Shown: positions 46,826 through 56,140 of the stretch, piece by piece
How the letters are laid out: every line of letters starts with the position of its first letter
How positions within the stretch are numbered: position 1 is the stretch's first letter
Assembly: GCF_021513215.1 (NCBI RefSeq)
Contig: NZ_CP090975.1
Location: 613,501 to 677,500, forward strand
DNA: 64,000 bases
Direction: 5' to 3'
Origin: Suttonella sp. R2A3
Lineage (GTDB): Bacteria > Pseudomonadota > Gammaproteobacteria > Cardiobacteriales > Cardiobacteriaceae
Position numbers and translations under genes: made by a program
The notes under the pieces: generated by a model
The model's input: the letters and a program-made list of their open reading frames with translations, nothing else
What the model was told of the DNA's origin: nothing
The model's database searches: none

Positions 46826-46929
46826 GGACATTCTCTTATGTATTTTAAGCGCAATATATTAACAGACTGGTCTAGTCTGAACCAGAAACTCTAGTTGCAA
46901 GCGTCTCAAGCAGACGCCGACAAAAGCGA

Positions 46930-48198
46930 TTAACCGCCTTTGCCGTTTTTCATTGATTGGAAGAATTCTTCGTTGGTTTTGGTGTTCTTCAGTCGTTCAA
47001 GCAAGAACTCAATCGCTTGTAGCTCATCCATTGGGTGAAGAATTTTGCGCAAAATCCATGTTTTTTGCAGTACATCTGGCTCAATCATCAGCTCTTCGCG
47101 ACGTGTGCCAGACGGATTAATATCAATCGATGGGAAGATGCGTTTTTCAGCAATCCGACGACTTAAGTGCACTTCCATATTGCCGGTGCCTTTAAACTCT
47201 TCGTAGATGACTTCATCCATACGCGAACCGGTATCGACCAAAGCGGTCGCGATAATGGTCAGAGAGCCTGCTTCTTCGGTGTTACGCGCGGCGCCAAAAA
47301 AGCGCTTCGGACGTTGCAGCGCGTTGGCATCCACACCACCGGTCAGAATCTTACCTGAGGCTGGTGCAACCGTATTATACGCACGCGCCAAACGGGTAAT
47401 CGAGTCGCATAAAATCACCACATCTTTTTTATGCTCAACCAAGCGCTTGGCTTTTTCCATGACGATTTCTGCAACTTGCACATGGCGTTGCGCTGGCTCA
47501 TCAAAGGTTGAGGAAACCACTTCACCACGCACGCTACGCTGCATCTCGGTCACTTCTTCCGGACGCTCATCGATCAGCAAAACAATCAAATAGCATTCTG
47601 GATGATTGTGGGTAATCGATTGCGCGATATTTTGCAGCATCACCGTTTTACCGGCTTTTGGTGGGGAAACAATCAAACCACGCTGACCCTTACCAATCGG
47701 CGAGATCATATCAATCGTACGCGCAGTGATGTCTTCGCTGCTGCCGTTACCGATCTCTAGTTTAAGCTGTGAATCAGCATGCAGTGGGGTTAGCGTTTCA
47801 AACGGAATTTTGTGCTTCGCGGCAGAGCGCGGATCAAAATTAATGGTGTCAATTTTGGTGATCGCAAAATAGCGCTCATTATCTTTAGGCGGACGAATTT
47901 TTCCGCTAACCGTATCACCAGTGCGCAAATGACAACGGCGAATCAGGCTTGGCGAAACATAGAGATCATCAGGACCTGCTTGATAAGAATTCGCTTCTGA
48001 ACGTAAAAAGCCATAACCATCTGGCAAGAGTTCTAATACGCCATCACCGGTAATTTCTTCGCCACTTTGTGCGTGCGCTTTCAATATAGAAAAAATCAGA
48101 TCTTGTTTGCGTTTGCGGGAAATATCTTCCAGCCCCATTTCTTCAGCAAGCGCGAGAATTTTTTGGGGCGATTGTGTTTTTAAATCGCTTAGATTCAT
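46930..48198 (-). CDS. rho: Transcription termination factor Rho
   Basis: Hexameric RNA helicase terminating transcription. 422 residues (E. coli 419): N-terminal helix bundle [25 protein letters not shown]-binding cold-shock-like domain [17 protein letters not shown], Walker [13 protein letters not shown]-loop [20 protein letters not shown] and the R-loop [22 protein letters not shown] hairpin in the 5' leader may matter for its control. Follows trxA as in E. coli. Confidence 0.97.
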   Translation of the reverse strand: MNLSDLKTQSPQKILALAEEMGLEDISRKRKQDLIFSILKAHAQSGEEITGDGVLELLPDGYGFLRSEANSYQAGPDDLYVSPSLIRRCHLRTGDTVSGKIRPPKDNERYFAITKIDTINFDPRSAAKHKIPFETLTPLHADSQLKLEIGNGSSEDITARTIDMISPIGKGQRGLIVSPPKAGKTVMLQNIAQSITHNHPECYLIVLLIDERPEEVTEMQRSVRGEVVSSTFDEPAQRHVQVAEIVMEKAKRLVEHKKDVVILCDSITRLARAYNTVAPASGKILTGGVDANALQRPKRFFGAARNTEEAGSLTIIATALVDTGSRMDEVIYEEFKGTGNMEVHLSRRIAEKRIFPSIDINPSGTRREELMIEPDVLQKTWILRKILHPMDELQAIEFLLERLKNTKTNEEFFQSMKNGKGG

Positions 48199-48221
48199 AG
48201 AGTTATTTTGTTATTAAGTGG

Positions 48222-48243
48222 GCGCCTGCACAGAGGCAGGCGC
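48222..48243 (-). promoter_or_regulatory. Hairpin in the trxA-rho gap
   Basis: GCGCCTGC, loop of 6, GCAGGCGC: a perfect 8-bp GC-rich stem ending 23 nt before the rho ATG. No T run follows, so it is not a classical terminator; it may be part of a leader controlling rho. Confidence 0.5.
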
Positions 48244-48250
48244 ATAAGAA

Positions 48251-48577
48251 TTAGCCGAGGTGTGGCTCAAGAAATTGCATGAGTTGTGATTTAGACGCCA
48301 AGCCGATAATCGTATCAACGTGTTCACCACCTTTAAAAAGCATCAATGTTGGGATAGAACGAATACCGTACTGTGCTGCAAGGTCATTGTTTTCATCAAC
48401 GTTGATTTTCGCAACACCCACTTTGCCTTCCAGCTCAGCAGCAACTTCTTCCAACATCGGTGCAATCGCACGACAAGGACCGCACCATTGCGCCCAAAAA
48501 TCAACCAATACCGGTTTATCGGCATCAAGAACATTGGCTTTAAAATCCGCCTCAGACGCGGAAAATGGTTTACTCAT
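48251..48577 (-). CDS. trxA: Thioredoxin 1
   Basis: Cytoplasmic disulfide reductant, 108 residues. Active site WAQWCGPCRAIAP intact, with the buried Asp in VLVDFWA, cis-Pro loop IRSIPTLMLFKGG and a normal end. AGGAGTATTCC precedes the ATG. Upstream of rho, the conserved gammaproteobacterial order. Confidence 0.97.
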   Translation of the reverse strand: MSKPFSASEADFKANVLDADKPVLVDFWAQWCGPCRAIAPMLEEVAAELEGKVGVAKINVDENNDLAAQYGIRSIPTLMLFKGGEHVDTIIGLASKSQLMQFLEPHLG

Positions 48578-48801
48578 GGAATACTCCTAAAAGAAGAACC
48601 CGATACGGGTTGTAAGGATAAGTTTCTATCTTTTTTAATGTTTGGCGAGTATAAGCCTGTTTATTGCGAATTTCAACAACAGGCCACCAAATAAGGTTTA
48701 CCGACAATATCACGGCGTTATTGGGGCAATTATAGCAGAAATTTTAACAAAACGAGAACACAATCAGCCTTTATTAAGCGGTTATTCTGCAAACACCTCT
48801 C

Positions 48802-49185
48802 CTACGCCTGAATTAGCATTGATAAAACCTGGCTATTGGGTTCCGGAAAACGATACTCGCTAAGTTCGCTCACAGCCACCCAACGCCAGCGCTGCCCTTC
48901 TAAACCTTGTGGTTCAAGCTTGGCTCGGCGTGGGTATAGCGTATAAAAATCGAGCTGCAAGTCATCACGATGGCCGCGGTAGTAATGGGTACACACCTCG
49001 CCTTGAAGATCGAGCGCTAATTCTTCTCTCAACTCACGCACCAACGCTTGTGCCGGTGTCTCACCCGGCTCCACTTTGCCGCCAGGAAACTCCCAATAGC
49101 CGGCATAACTTTTATCAGCCGGGCGCTCAGCAATCAATACTTCGCCATCGCGGTTAAACACGATGGCAACAACGACATGAATCAA
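48802..49185 (-). CDS. mutT: 8-oxo-dGTP diphosphatase MutT
   Basis: Sanitises oxidised dGTP. About 127 residues. Nudix box: GGKVEPGETPAQALVRELREEL (abbreviated G-x5-E-x7-REL-x-EEL), with the final Gly of the consensus replaced by Ala. N-terminal substrate strand HVVVAIVFNRDGEVLIAERP. The likely start is a TTG at 49185 overlapping the secA stop in a TTGA arrangement, since no ATG is available; upstream reading lies inside secA. secA-mutT order is as in E. coli. Confidence 0.88.
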   Translation of the reverse strand: MIHVVVAIVFNRDGEVLIAERPADKSYAGYWEFPGGKVEPGETPAQALVRELREELALDLQGEVCTHYYRGHRDDLQLDFYTLYPRRAKLEPQGLEGQRWRWVAVSELSEYRFPEPNSQVLSMLIQA

Positions 49186-51893
49186 CTCAGACGACCGCAG
49201 CAATGCTTGTATTTTTTCCCTGAACCACAAGGGCAAGGTTGATTACGACCCACACGACGCTTTTGCTGCTCACTGGCGGTTTCACCACGTGACGCTTCAT
49301 CGCCGTTATTCTCGCCATGCCCATCATCGTATTTAGCCTCAGAGAGTTCTTGCTGACGTTTGGCCTGCGCCTCTTGCTCCATCTCATCCGGATCGGTTGG
49401 CTTTTCTTGGAACTGGATGTGGGTAAGCACCCGCACAATCTCAAATTGAATCTGACCGAGCAAATCACTAAATAGCCCAAACGCTTCACGCTGGTATTCA
49501 CGTTTTGGATCTTTTTGCGCACGTGAGCGCATCCAAATCGACTGACGCAACATATCCATGGTGCTCAAATGCTGCTTCCATTGATCATCAATGGTTTGCA
49601 GGGCAATATATTTCTCTACGCGGCGCATCAATTCATCGCCAACTTGCGCCTCTTTTTGTGCGTGAATCGCGCTCAGCTGATCAATAACGCGGTGTTTGAT
49701 CTCTTCAGCGCTCATATCTGGATTGTCTTTCATCCAATCGCCATCGATATCCACTTTAAGCGCAAAGTCGCTTAATAATGCGCTCTCCAACCCACGAATA
49801 TCCCAGCTTTGACGCACTTGATCTGGCGGCAGATAACGATCGACCACCTCACTAATCACCTGCTCACGCATACCATTGAGCAAATCTTCGATACTCTCTT
49901 GCTCCATAACTTCGCTGCGCTGGGCGTAAATCACTTTACGCTGTTCGTTCGCAACATCGTCGTATTCAAGCAGGTTTTTACGCGCATCGAAGTTATGCGC
50001 TTCGACCTTACGTTGCGCTCCTTCGATTTGTCGTGAGACCATTTTTGATTCAATCGCTTCTTCTTCGTTCATCCCAAAGCGCTGCATCATATTCGCCATG
50101 CGTTCGCCAGCGAAAATACGCACCAGGTTATCATCGAGCGCGACATAGAATCGACTCGATCCAGCATCGCCCTGACGCCCGGAACGCCCGCGTAACTGGT
50201 TATCAATGCGGCGCGATTCATGCCGTTCGGCGCCAATCACATGCAAACCACCCGCTTCAATAACCTGTTCGTGACGCTCTTGCCACGCCGCTTTGACTGC
50301 TTCAATTTCCTCGCTTGAGGTATCTTCGGGCAGTTGGTCTAGTTCGGCTTTTAAGCTACCGCCTAACACAATATCTGTCCCACGACCGGCCATGTTCGTG
50401 GCAATCGTGATCATCCCCGGGCGACCCGCTTGCGCGACCACTTCCGCCTCGCGTTGGTGTTGTTTGGCGTTGAGTACATTATGGGCAATACCTTCTTTGT
50501 CTAATAATTGCGACAGCAGCTCTGAGGTCTCAATCGATGCTGTACCAAGCAGCACCGGTTGGCCTTGCTCCTGACACACTTTAATATCTTCAACAATTGC
50601 TGAGAATTTACCTTTTTGATTGAGGTAAATCAGATCGACATAATCAGTGCGCTGGATCGGTTTATTGGTCGGGATCGCCACCGTTTCCAAACCATAGATA
50701 TCTTGGAACTCAAATGCTTCCGTATCTGCTGTCCCAGTCATCCCAGCCAACTTCTCATACATACGGAAGAAATTTTGATAGGTGACTGAGGCAAGGGTCT
50801 GCGATTCTTTTTTAACCGTGACCCCTTCTTTGATCTCAATTGCCTGGTGCAGACCATCCGACCAGCGGCGACCTTCCATTGTACGCCCCGTAAACTGATC
50901 AACAATGATCACTTGATCGTTGCGAACGATATAATCGACATTATTTTGATATAAATAATGCGCGCGCAAGCAGGCATTCAAATGGTGAAACAGGCCAATA
51001 TTTTTCGGGTTATACAGGCTTTCACTTTCCGGCAATAAACCAGTAGAGCGCAATAACGCCTCAACATGATCATGCCCGGCATCAGTCAAACCCACTTGTT
51101 TGCTTTTTTCATCGACACTAAAATCGCCCGGACCGTCTTCTTCTTTCTGCCTGGTCAGCTCCGGCACGAGTTTATTGAGTTGGCGATAAAGCTCGGTATT
51201 CATCTCCGCTTCACCAGAGATAATCAGCGGCGTTCTCGCCTCGTCGATCAAGATAGAATCCACCTCATCGACGATGGCAAAATTCAGTTCGCGCTGCAGG
51301 CGATCCTGTGGCGTGAGCGCCATATTACTGCGCAGGTGGTCAAAGCCAAATTCGTTGTTCGTTCCATAGGTAATGTCAGACTGGTAAGCGGCTTGCTTTT
51401 CTTCATTGCTCATCCCAGAGACGATAATCCCGGTGGAGAGACCTAAAAAGCCATACAGTTCGCCAAGATCTTTACCATCACGACGCGCCAAATAATCATT
51501 GACCGTCACCACATGCACGCCTTTTCCAGAAAGCGCATTGAGATAAACCGCTAACGTCGCCACCAAGGTTTTCCCTTCACCGGTACGCATTTCAGCAATT
51601 TTGCCTTGATGGAGCACCATCCCACCGATAAGCTGGACATCAAAATGGCGCAAACCCAACACCCGTTGGCTCGCCTCACGCACCACAGCAAACGCCTCAG
51701 GCAGCAAATCATTGAGTGAAGCGCCATCGTCTAAACGTTGCTTAAATTCATCAGTTTTCGCTTGTAACGCCGCATCATCGAGCGCCTGTATTTCCGGCTC
51801 CAACCGGTTAATTGCCGCAACCGTCTTGCCGTATTGTTTAATAAGCCGATCATTGCGCGAACCAAAAATTTTTGCCGCTACATTTTTAAACAT
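49182..51893 (-). CDS. secA: Preprotein translocase ATPase SecA
   Basis: Motor of the Sec pathway. 903 residues (E. coli 901): MFKNVAAKIFGSRNDR start, Walker A in EMRTGEGKTLVATL, VDEVDSILIDEARTPLIISG, TNMAGRGTDIVLGG, GRSGRQGDAGSSRF, and C-terminal zinc-binding tail RNQPCPCGSGKKYKHCCG that binds SecB and phospholipid. ATG at 51893 with AGGA 6 nt upstream; an upstream in-frame extension is not supported. Divergent from dciA. Confidence 0.97.
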   Translation of the reverse strand: MFKNVAAKIFGSRNDRLIKQYGKTVAAINRLEPEIQALDDAALQAKTDEFKQRLDDGASLNDLLPEAFAVVREASQRVLGLRHFDVQLIGGMVLHQGKIAEMRTGEGKTLVATLAVYLNALSGKGVHVVTVNDYLARRDGKDLGELYGFLGLSTGIIVSGMSNEEKQAAYQSDITYGTNNEFGFDHLRSNMALTPQDRLQRELNFAIVDEVDSILIDEARTPLIISGEAEMNTELYRQLNKLVPELTRQKEEDGPGDFSVDEKSKQVGLTDAGHDHVEALLRSTGLLPESESLYNPKNIGLFHHLNACLRAHYLYQNNVDYIVRNDQVIIVDQFTGRTMEGRRWSDGLHQAIEIKEGVTVKKESQTLASVTYQNFFRMYEKLAGMTGTADTEAFEFQDIYGLETVAIPTNKPIQRTDYVDLIYLNQKGKFSAIVEDIKVCQEQGQPVLLGTASIETSELLSQLLDKEGIAHNVLNAKQHQREAEVVAQAGRPGMITIATNMAGRGTDIVLGGSLKAELDQLPEDTSSEEIEAVKAAWQERHEQVIEAGGLHVIGAERHESRRIDNQLRGRSGRQGDAGSSRFYVALDDNLVRIFAGERMANMMQRFGMNEEEAIESKMVSRQIEGAQRKVEAHNFDARKNLLEYDDVANEQRKVIYAQRSEVMEQESIEDLLNGMREQVISEVVDRYLPPDQVRQSWDIRGLESALLSDFALKVDIDGDWMKDNPDMSAEEIKHRVIDQLSAIHAQKEAQVGDELMRRVEKYIALQTIDDQWKQHLSTMDMLRQSIWMRSRAQKDPKREYQREAFGLFSDLLGQIQFEIVRVLTHIQFQEKPTDPDEMEQEAQAKRQQELSEAKYDDGHGENNGDEASRGETASEQQKRRVGRNQPCPCGSGKKYKHCCGRLS

Positions 51894-52030
51894 AATGATT
51901 CCTAAGGTCGTTTTTTGCGAACGTGCTGCATCATACTCCAAATCGTGCGTTATCGCACCTAATCACACAGCCAGCCACATTGATAAAACAATGACAGAGA
52001 TATGCGGCGTCTCGTGGTAAAATTCAAGGC

Positions 52031-52465
52031 ATGACGCGTAAAAAATCTCCATTCACCCGCTTTGATCACGAACTCAATCGTGTATTGCGCAAGTTACCGC
52101 ATCACGATGAACTCGAAGATCGTCACCGCTTGCAGCGCTTATTAAGCAGCGTCCTGCCTGAGCAATGGCGCGCAAGAGTAGTCAGCACCAGTATTAATAA
52201 TGGCCTGTGGAGCGTATTAGTGCGTAGCAGCGCAGAAGCGTATCAACTCCGCTTCTTAGCGCCGGAAATCGAGCAGCTATTGGCTGATAAACTCCCCTTT
52301 CCGCCAAAATTAAAAATCCGCGTTGACCCACAACTCTGGGTTCGCCAGCAGCACCGCACAGCACTGCCAGCAAGCCTCTACCACCGCCGTTTAAGCGATG
52401 AAGAAGCCGAACGTGCTTTGGAAAACTTTTATGCAGCGGTCGCCAATCAGCGAACATTGAAATAA
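52031..52465 (+). CDS. dciA: DUF721 protein, DciA-type replicative helicase loader
   Basis: 144 residues. The N-terminal half matches the DUF721 fold (LQRLLSSVLPEQWRARVVSTSINNG and LWSVLVRSSAEAYQLRFLAPEIEQLL), which in DciA binds the replicative helicase DnaB. The C-terminal tail is less conserved and basic. Position next to and divergent from secA is the usual place for this gene in gammaproteobacteria lacking dnaC. It likely helps load DnaB at the origin. Confidence 0.8.
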   Translation: MTRKKSPFTRFDHELNRVLRKLPHHDELEDRHRLQRLLSSVLPEQWRARVVSTSINNGLWSVLVRSSAEAYQLRFLAPEIEQLLADKLPFPPKLKIRVDPQLWVRQQHRTALPASLYHRRLSDEEAERALENFYAAVANQRTLK

Positions 52466-52500
52466 ACAAAATCATTGATTAACTCAAGATTCATAAAATA

Positions 52501-52938
52501 ATGATTAGAAAAACCAACGAACATGACCTAGAGTCGATGCTTGATATCTGGCTGAGCGCGTCCATTAAAGCGCACGATTTTGTGCCAGCCAAGTTCTGGA
52601 CATCTCAGGTTGAAGCCATGCGAACGATTTATCTTCCTGCCTCTGAACATTATGTCTTCGAGATCGAATCCAAAGTAGTGGGTTTTTATGCATGTTACGA
52701 AAACACATTAGCCGCCATCTTTGTCACGCCAGAGCTACAAGGCAAAGGCATCGGCAAACAATTACTCAATCATGCCAAAAATCAAAGGCCATCACTCACA
52801 CTATCGGTATACAAAGAAAACGAGGCGAGTTGTCAATTCTATCGCTCTCAAGGGTTCTCAGTGATTAGCGAACAACGGGATGCACATACCGGACACTTGG
52901 AATACACCATGGTTTGGGAAAAGGCTAAGCAGCCATAA
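52501..52938 (+). CDS. GNAT family N-acetyltransferase (YiaC-like)
   Basis: 145 residues. Order of motifs: MIRKTNEHDLESMLDIWL, HDFVPAKFW, central strand VVGFYAC, acetyl-CoA loop VTPELQGKGIGKQLL (Q/RxxGxG/A), and NEASCQFYRSQGF. The pattern is close to E. coli YiaC, a protein lysine acetyltransferase, but the substrate cannot be inferred. Single gene 35 nt after dciA. Confidence 0.85.
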   Translation: MIRKTNEHDLESMLDIWLSASIKAHDFVPAKFWTSQVEAMRTIYLPASEHYVFEIESKVVGFYACYENTLAAIFVTPELQGKGIGKQLLNHAKNQRPSLTLSVYKENEASCQFYRSQGFSVISEQRDAHTGHLEYTMVWEKAKQP

Positions 52939-52967
52939 AACCCTTATCAAAACTTGTATTATTCCAG

Positions 52968-53642
52968 CTAGCCCAGTTTAAGCGCACCACCTTTTTCTAA
53001 GGCATTTTGATAGGCTTTGCGTGCGCGGACTTTATCCAGCCATGCCAAGGCATGCGGCATATCAAACTCATCAGCGCGCACCGCTAACGCCTCAATCACA
53101 AAGCTCATTTGAATATCGGCGCCTGTGAGCTTATCCCCTGCAAACCACGCATTATGACTCAGCGTTTGCTCAATGAGCACGAGGTTATTTTGGATATTTG
53201 GCTTGATAAAGCTTTGCCGCACCTGCTTGCTGATTGCCTTGGTCATAAAACGCATCAGCTTCGGTGCGCGATTATTGATTTCACTAAACACCAATTGCAT
53301 CACCAACGGTGGCATCGCACTACCTTCGGCAAAATGCAGCCAAAAAATAGTGTCTCGCCAGGCTTTTGTTCCAGGATTTGGACGCAGGGTCCCCGAGTGG
53401 TCGTAGGTTTCGATGAGGTATTCAATAATCGCCCCAGATTCAGCCAGTGAAATGTGCTCACCGTCTTGCTCATCTTCCAGTATCGGCGCCCTACCCAGTG
53501 GATGGGCTTTTTTCAGCGCCGCTGGCGCGAGTTTGTCGGCCTGTCGTTGATAACTCACCAGCTCATAATCCACGCCTAATTCTTCAAGCAACCAAATAAT
53601 GCGCGTTGAGCGAGAGTTGTTTAAATGGTGTAGTTTAAGCAT
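52968..53642 (-). CDS. Glutathione S-transferase
   Basis: 224 residues. Thioredoxin-like N-domain LHHLNNSRSTRIIWLLEELG (catalytic Ser region), APILED and LAESGAIIEYLIETY (glutathione-binding Glu-Ser), then an all-helical domain with WFAGDKLTGADIQMSFVIEA. The ATG at 53642 follows a GGAGGG by 7 nt; a longer reading is not used. Likely detoxification; substrate unknown. Confidence 0.9.
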   Translation of the reverse strand: MLKLHHLNNSRSTRIIWLLEELGVDYELVSYQRQADKLAPAALKKAHPLGRAPILEDEQDGEHISLAESGAIIEYLIETYDHSGTLRPNPGTKAWRDTIFWLHFAEGSAMPPLVMQLVFSEINNRAPKLMRFMTKAISKQVRQSFIKPNIQNNLVLIEQTLSHNAWFAGDKLTGADIQMSFVIEALAVRADEFDMPHALAWLDKVRARKAYQNALEKGGALKLG

Positions 53643-53773
53643 AGATAAACCCTCCATGCAAAGTGAGCAAGCCATTATACGCATGAACTAACGCTCCACT
53701 CTATGAGTGCGGTGTATACTGCTTATAAGAAACAACCCCTTAATATGACCATACTAATAGATCAACAAGTCCC

Positions 53774-54442
53774 ATGAAAATGGTTTTCGTCCTCACCTGC
53801 TTATGTCCATTGATAACCATGGCTGAACCTAGCACTTGCTTTGGTACGACGGCCAACGGACACTTATCTAATGGTGTTCAGCTACCCGCAAAAGGAAACA
53901 ACTACGTTGCCTACAGCGACATAGGGATATCGGCTGGGCGGACGTATGTTCATTCAGCGGTGCGAGATATTATCGTTGCCGCCTATAAAGATTTAGCAAG
54001 CGAACAGCCTGATAAAGTGTATAAATACGCAGAAACTGGATTGGCTGAAGGTGGCTCTTTCAAGCCACATAAAACCCATCAAAATGGTTTGTCGGTTGAT
54101 TTTATGACGCCAGTTACCGATCAACACGGAACATCTGTGCACCTACCAACACACCCATTAAATAAATTTGGCTATGACATTGAGTTTGATGCCAACGGTC
54201 ATTATGAAGGCATGAGTATTGATTACGAGGCGTTAGCAGCGCATCTTGTCGCGCTCGACAAACAGGCCAGAGCGCATGGTTATGGTCTTTGGCGAGTCAT
54301 TTTTGACCCAGACTTACAACCTAATTTATACCAAACCGAGTATGGGTCCTATTTAAAGGAACATATCGAGTTTTCGAAAAGAGCTTCGTGGGTAAGGCAT
54401 GATGAACACTACCATGTCGATTTTGCGATTCCCTGCGAGTAA
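53774..54442 (+). CDS. MepA-like penicillin-insensitive murein endopeptidase (LAS/M74 family)
   Basis: 222 residues with a signal peptide (cleavage after about Ala17). Zinc-site residues of the LAS fold are in place: His102 and Asp109 in HQNGLSVDF, and His209/His212/His214 in HDEHYHVDF. E. coli MepA is 274 residues, so this is a shorter relative; sequence similarity outside the motifs is modest. Probably a periplasmic hydrolase of peptidoglycan cross-links. Single gene. Confidence 0.72.
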   Translation: MKMVFVLTCLCPLITMAEPSTCFGTTANGHLSNGVQLPAKGNNYVAYSDIGISAGRTYVHSAVRDIIVAAYKDLASEQPDKVYKYAETGLAEGGSFKPHKTHQNGLSVDFMTPVTDQHGTSVHLPTHPLNKFGYDIEFDANGHYEGMSIDYEALAAHLVALDKQARAHGYGLWRVIFDPDLQPNLYQTEYGSYLKEHIEFSKRASWVRHDEHYHVDFAIPCE

Positions 54443-54447
54443 CGCTA

Positions 54448-54741
54448 TCAATCAAGCCAGAAATTGCGGTTCCCCGACAAATAACTCACGTCATCTTCAC
54501 TTGGCTGCGGGCAACGTCGTGCATTATCTAACTGTGCGGCTTGCTGGAGGTCATTGGTCAGATAAAGCTTAATATGGCAGTGCAGGTCGTGGGATTCATG
54601 TCTGAACGCGGCAAACATAGTCTCTGGTTGGCCGGATGCTTGATAACATTCGTTGAGGGTTTTCTCTAGTTCGTAGAGCATAGATTGCGCCATCAGCGCA
54701 TCCCCTAAATTGACACAAAACCACTGCACTTCGCCTGCCAT
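54448..54741 (-). CDS. Small hypothetical protein
   Basis: 97 residues, no signal peptide or membrane segment, family not recognised. A good GAGGTGG lies 4 nt before the ATG and the composition is ordinary, so it is likely real. Contains a helix-rich N-terminal half (MLYELEKTLNECYQ) and a His-rich HESHDLHCHIKLYL strand. It lies 69 nt after the DUF2750 gene on the same strand. Confidence 0.65.
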   Translation of the reverse strand: MAGEVQWFCVNLGDALMAQSMLYELEKTLNECYQASGQPETMFAAFRHESHDLHCHIKLYLTNDLQQAAQLDNARRCPQPSEDDVSYLSGNRNFWLD

Positions 54742-54810
54742 AGCGCCACCTCAGTTTAAAGACCGTTCTCGCCATACTAACATTAAGTCAGACCAACTGA
54801 GGATTAACGC

Positions 54811-55173
54811 TTACGATGACTGGCGCATCGCCTGCTCTACTGCGTTAATCACTTCAATCATCGGCAGGTCAAAGCCAACATTCTCAACCCGTGCATAATT
54901 CACCCCGATAAGGCACTTTGCCTGCCTTAAATCAGGTACCCATTCGTTAATAAACACCGACCATTCGAACCCAATCGGCCGATATCCGGCATACGCTGGC
55001 ACTTGCTTTATCTGACGTGCAACACGCCTTTTTGACGACCACCACGGAAAACATTTGGTCCCGTAACGATTATTTGATGTGACGTAAAGCCCGTTTTTTT
55101 CAATCGTCCAAATGATTTTGTCACGAGCGACTTCTTTAACAAAAGCCTTCCAGCGCGTTTCACTGGTCGTCAT
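54811..55173 (-). CDS. DUF2750 family protein
   Basis: 120 residues matching the DUF2750 pattern: FVKEVARDKIIWTIEKNGLYV near the start, an aromatic CFPWWSSKRRVARQI in the middle, EWSVFINEWVPDL and VGVN-like LIGVNYARVENVGFDLP at the end. Function of the family is unknown. ATG overlaps the upstream glutamine amidotransferase stop by 4 nt, so both are translated together. Confidence 0.75.
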   Translation of the reverse strand: MTTSETRWKAFVKEVARDKIIWTIEKNGLYVTSNNRYGTKCFPWWSSKRRVARQIKQVPAYAGYRPIGFEWSVFINEWVPDLRQAKCLIGVNYARVENVGFDLPMIEVINAVEQAMRQSS

Positions 55174-55880
55174 GAGTTCGCAGCTTTTGCGTGATTGGCG
55201 TGTAAATACTCAAGAATACGCTCCATCCATCGATTAATCCCACGGTAGCGCTCTTCGTCAGCGGCTAATAGTTCTGACGCTGATTGAATAAATCTTCCTT
55301 CAACCAACTCATCTCGACAATGCTCGACTATTGCTTTGGCGGAAAGCGGCGTGGTTTCTAAATGACATTGCAGGCCAATCACATGACGCCCTATTTGGAA
55401 CGCCTGATTCGCACACCCTGCACTACTTGCTAAACGGATCGCACGTTTAGGCAGATCAAAGGTTTCACCATGCCAATGGAACACGTTAAGTTGTTTGGGA
55501 AGTTGTACGACAGAAGGATTGTTAGCCGAGCTCGCTTCAATGGGGAACCAGCCAATTTCCTTATGCTCACCAGCGTAAACCGCAGCGCCCATCGCATCAG
55601 CAATCAACTGCGCACCCAGGCAAATGCCTAATACAGACTTACCCGCTGCTATCGCTTGCTTGATAAATGCTTTTTCTTTAATCAGCCATGGATACTCAGC
55701 TTCATCATTGACGCTCATCGGCCCACCCATAATGATCAACAGATCGATATCCTCAAGATTGGGCAATTCACCTGAGCCAAAAAATGCAGTGCTTGAAATG
55801 CTATAACCAGCATTTGTTAGCCAAGGCTCTATACTGCCTAATCCCTCAAACGGTACATGCTGAAAATAATGTGCGCGCAT
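55170..55880 (-). CDS. Class I glutamine amidotransferase (GMP synthase-like)
   Basis: 236 residues of the GATase1 fold as a stand-alone protein. Catalytic triad visible: Cys in GICLGAQ, His and Glu in GLQCHLE; also LLIIMGGPMSVND and FHWHGETFDLP. The architecture resembles YfeJ-like or glutamine-amidotransferase toxin-control proteins rather than GuaA, as no synthetase domain follows. Acceptor substrate unknown. Confidence 0.85.
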   Translation of the reverse strand: MRAHYFQHVPFEGLGSIEPWLTNAGYSISSTAFFGSGELPNLEDIDLLIIMGGPMSVNDEAEYPWLIKEKAFIKQAIAAGKSVLGICLGAQLIADAMGAAVYAGEHKEIGWFPIEASSANNPSVVQLPKQLNVFHWHGETFDLPKRAIRLASSAGCANQAFQIGRHVIGLQCHLETTPLSAKAIVEHCRDELVEGRFIQSASELLAADEERYRGINRWMERILEYLHANHAKAANS

Positions 55881-56078
55881 TTTTAAGATTCCCTGGTTTA
55901 ATGTTCATTTCCTAGCGAGTATACATCGCCTGCTGTTTTGTCACCCCAAAATCAAGACCTCAGCAAATAATGAAAATACCACGTAACTATCATGGTACAC
56001 CATAATACTGGTACAGCATCCATGCTAAATAATATAGCCTTCTCAAAAAATAGTGAGTTTATCAGCTTGCCTGACGCA

Positions 56079-56115
56079 TAAAAAAATGAGCCACCCCGTT
56101 TCAAGGGTGACTCAT
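56079..56115 (-). terminator. Rho-independent terminator of gyrA
   Basis: On the minus strand ATGAGTCACCC, 8-nt loop, GGGTGGCTCAT (one mismatch in the 11-bp stem), then TTTTTTT. Lies 25 nt after the gyrA stop. Confidence 0.9.
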
Positions 56116-56140
56116 CGGTTTCTATCCAAAAAATATCGTG

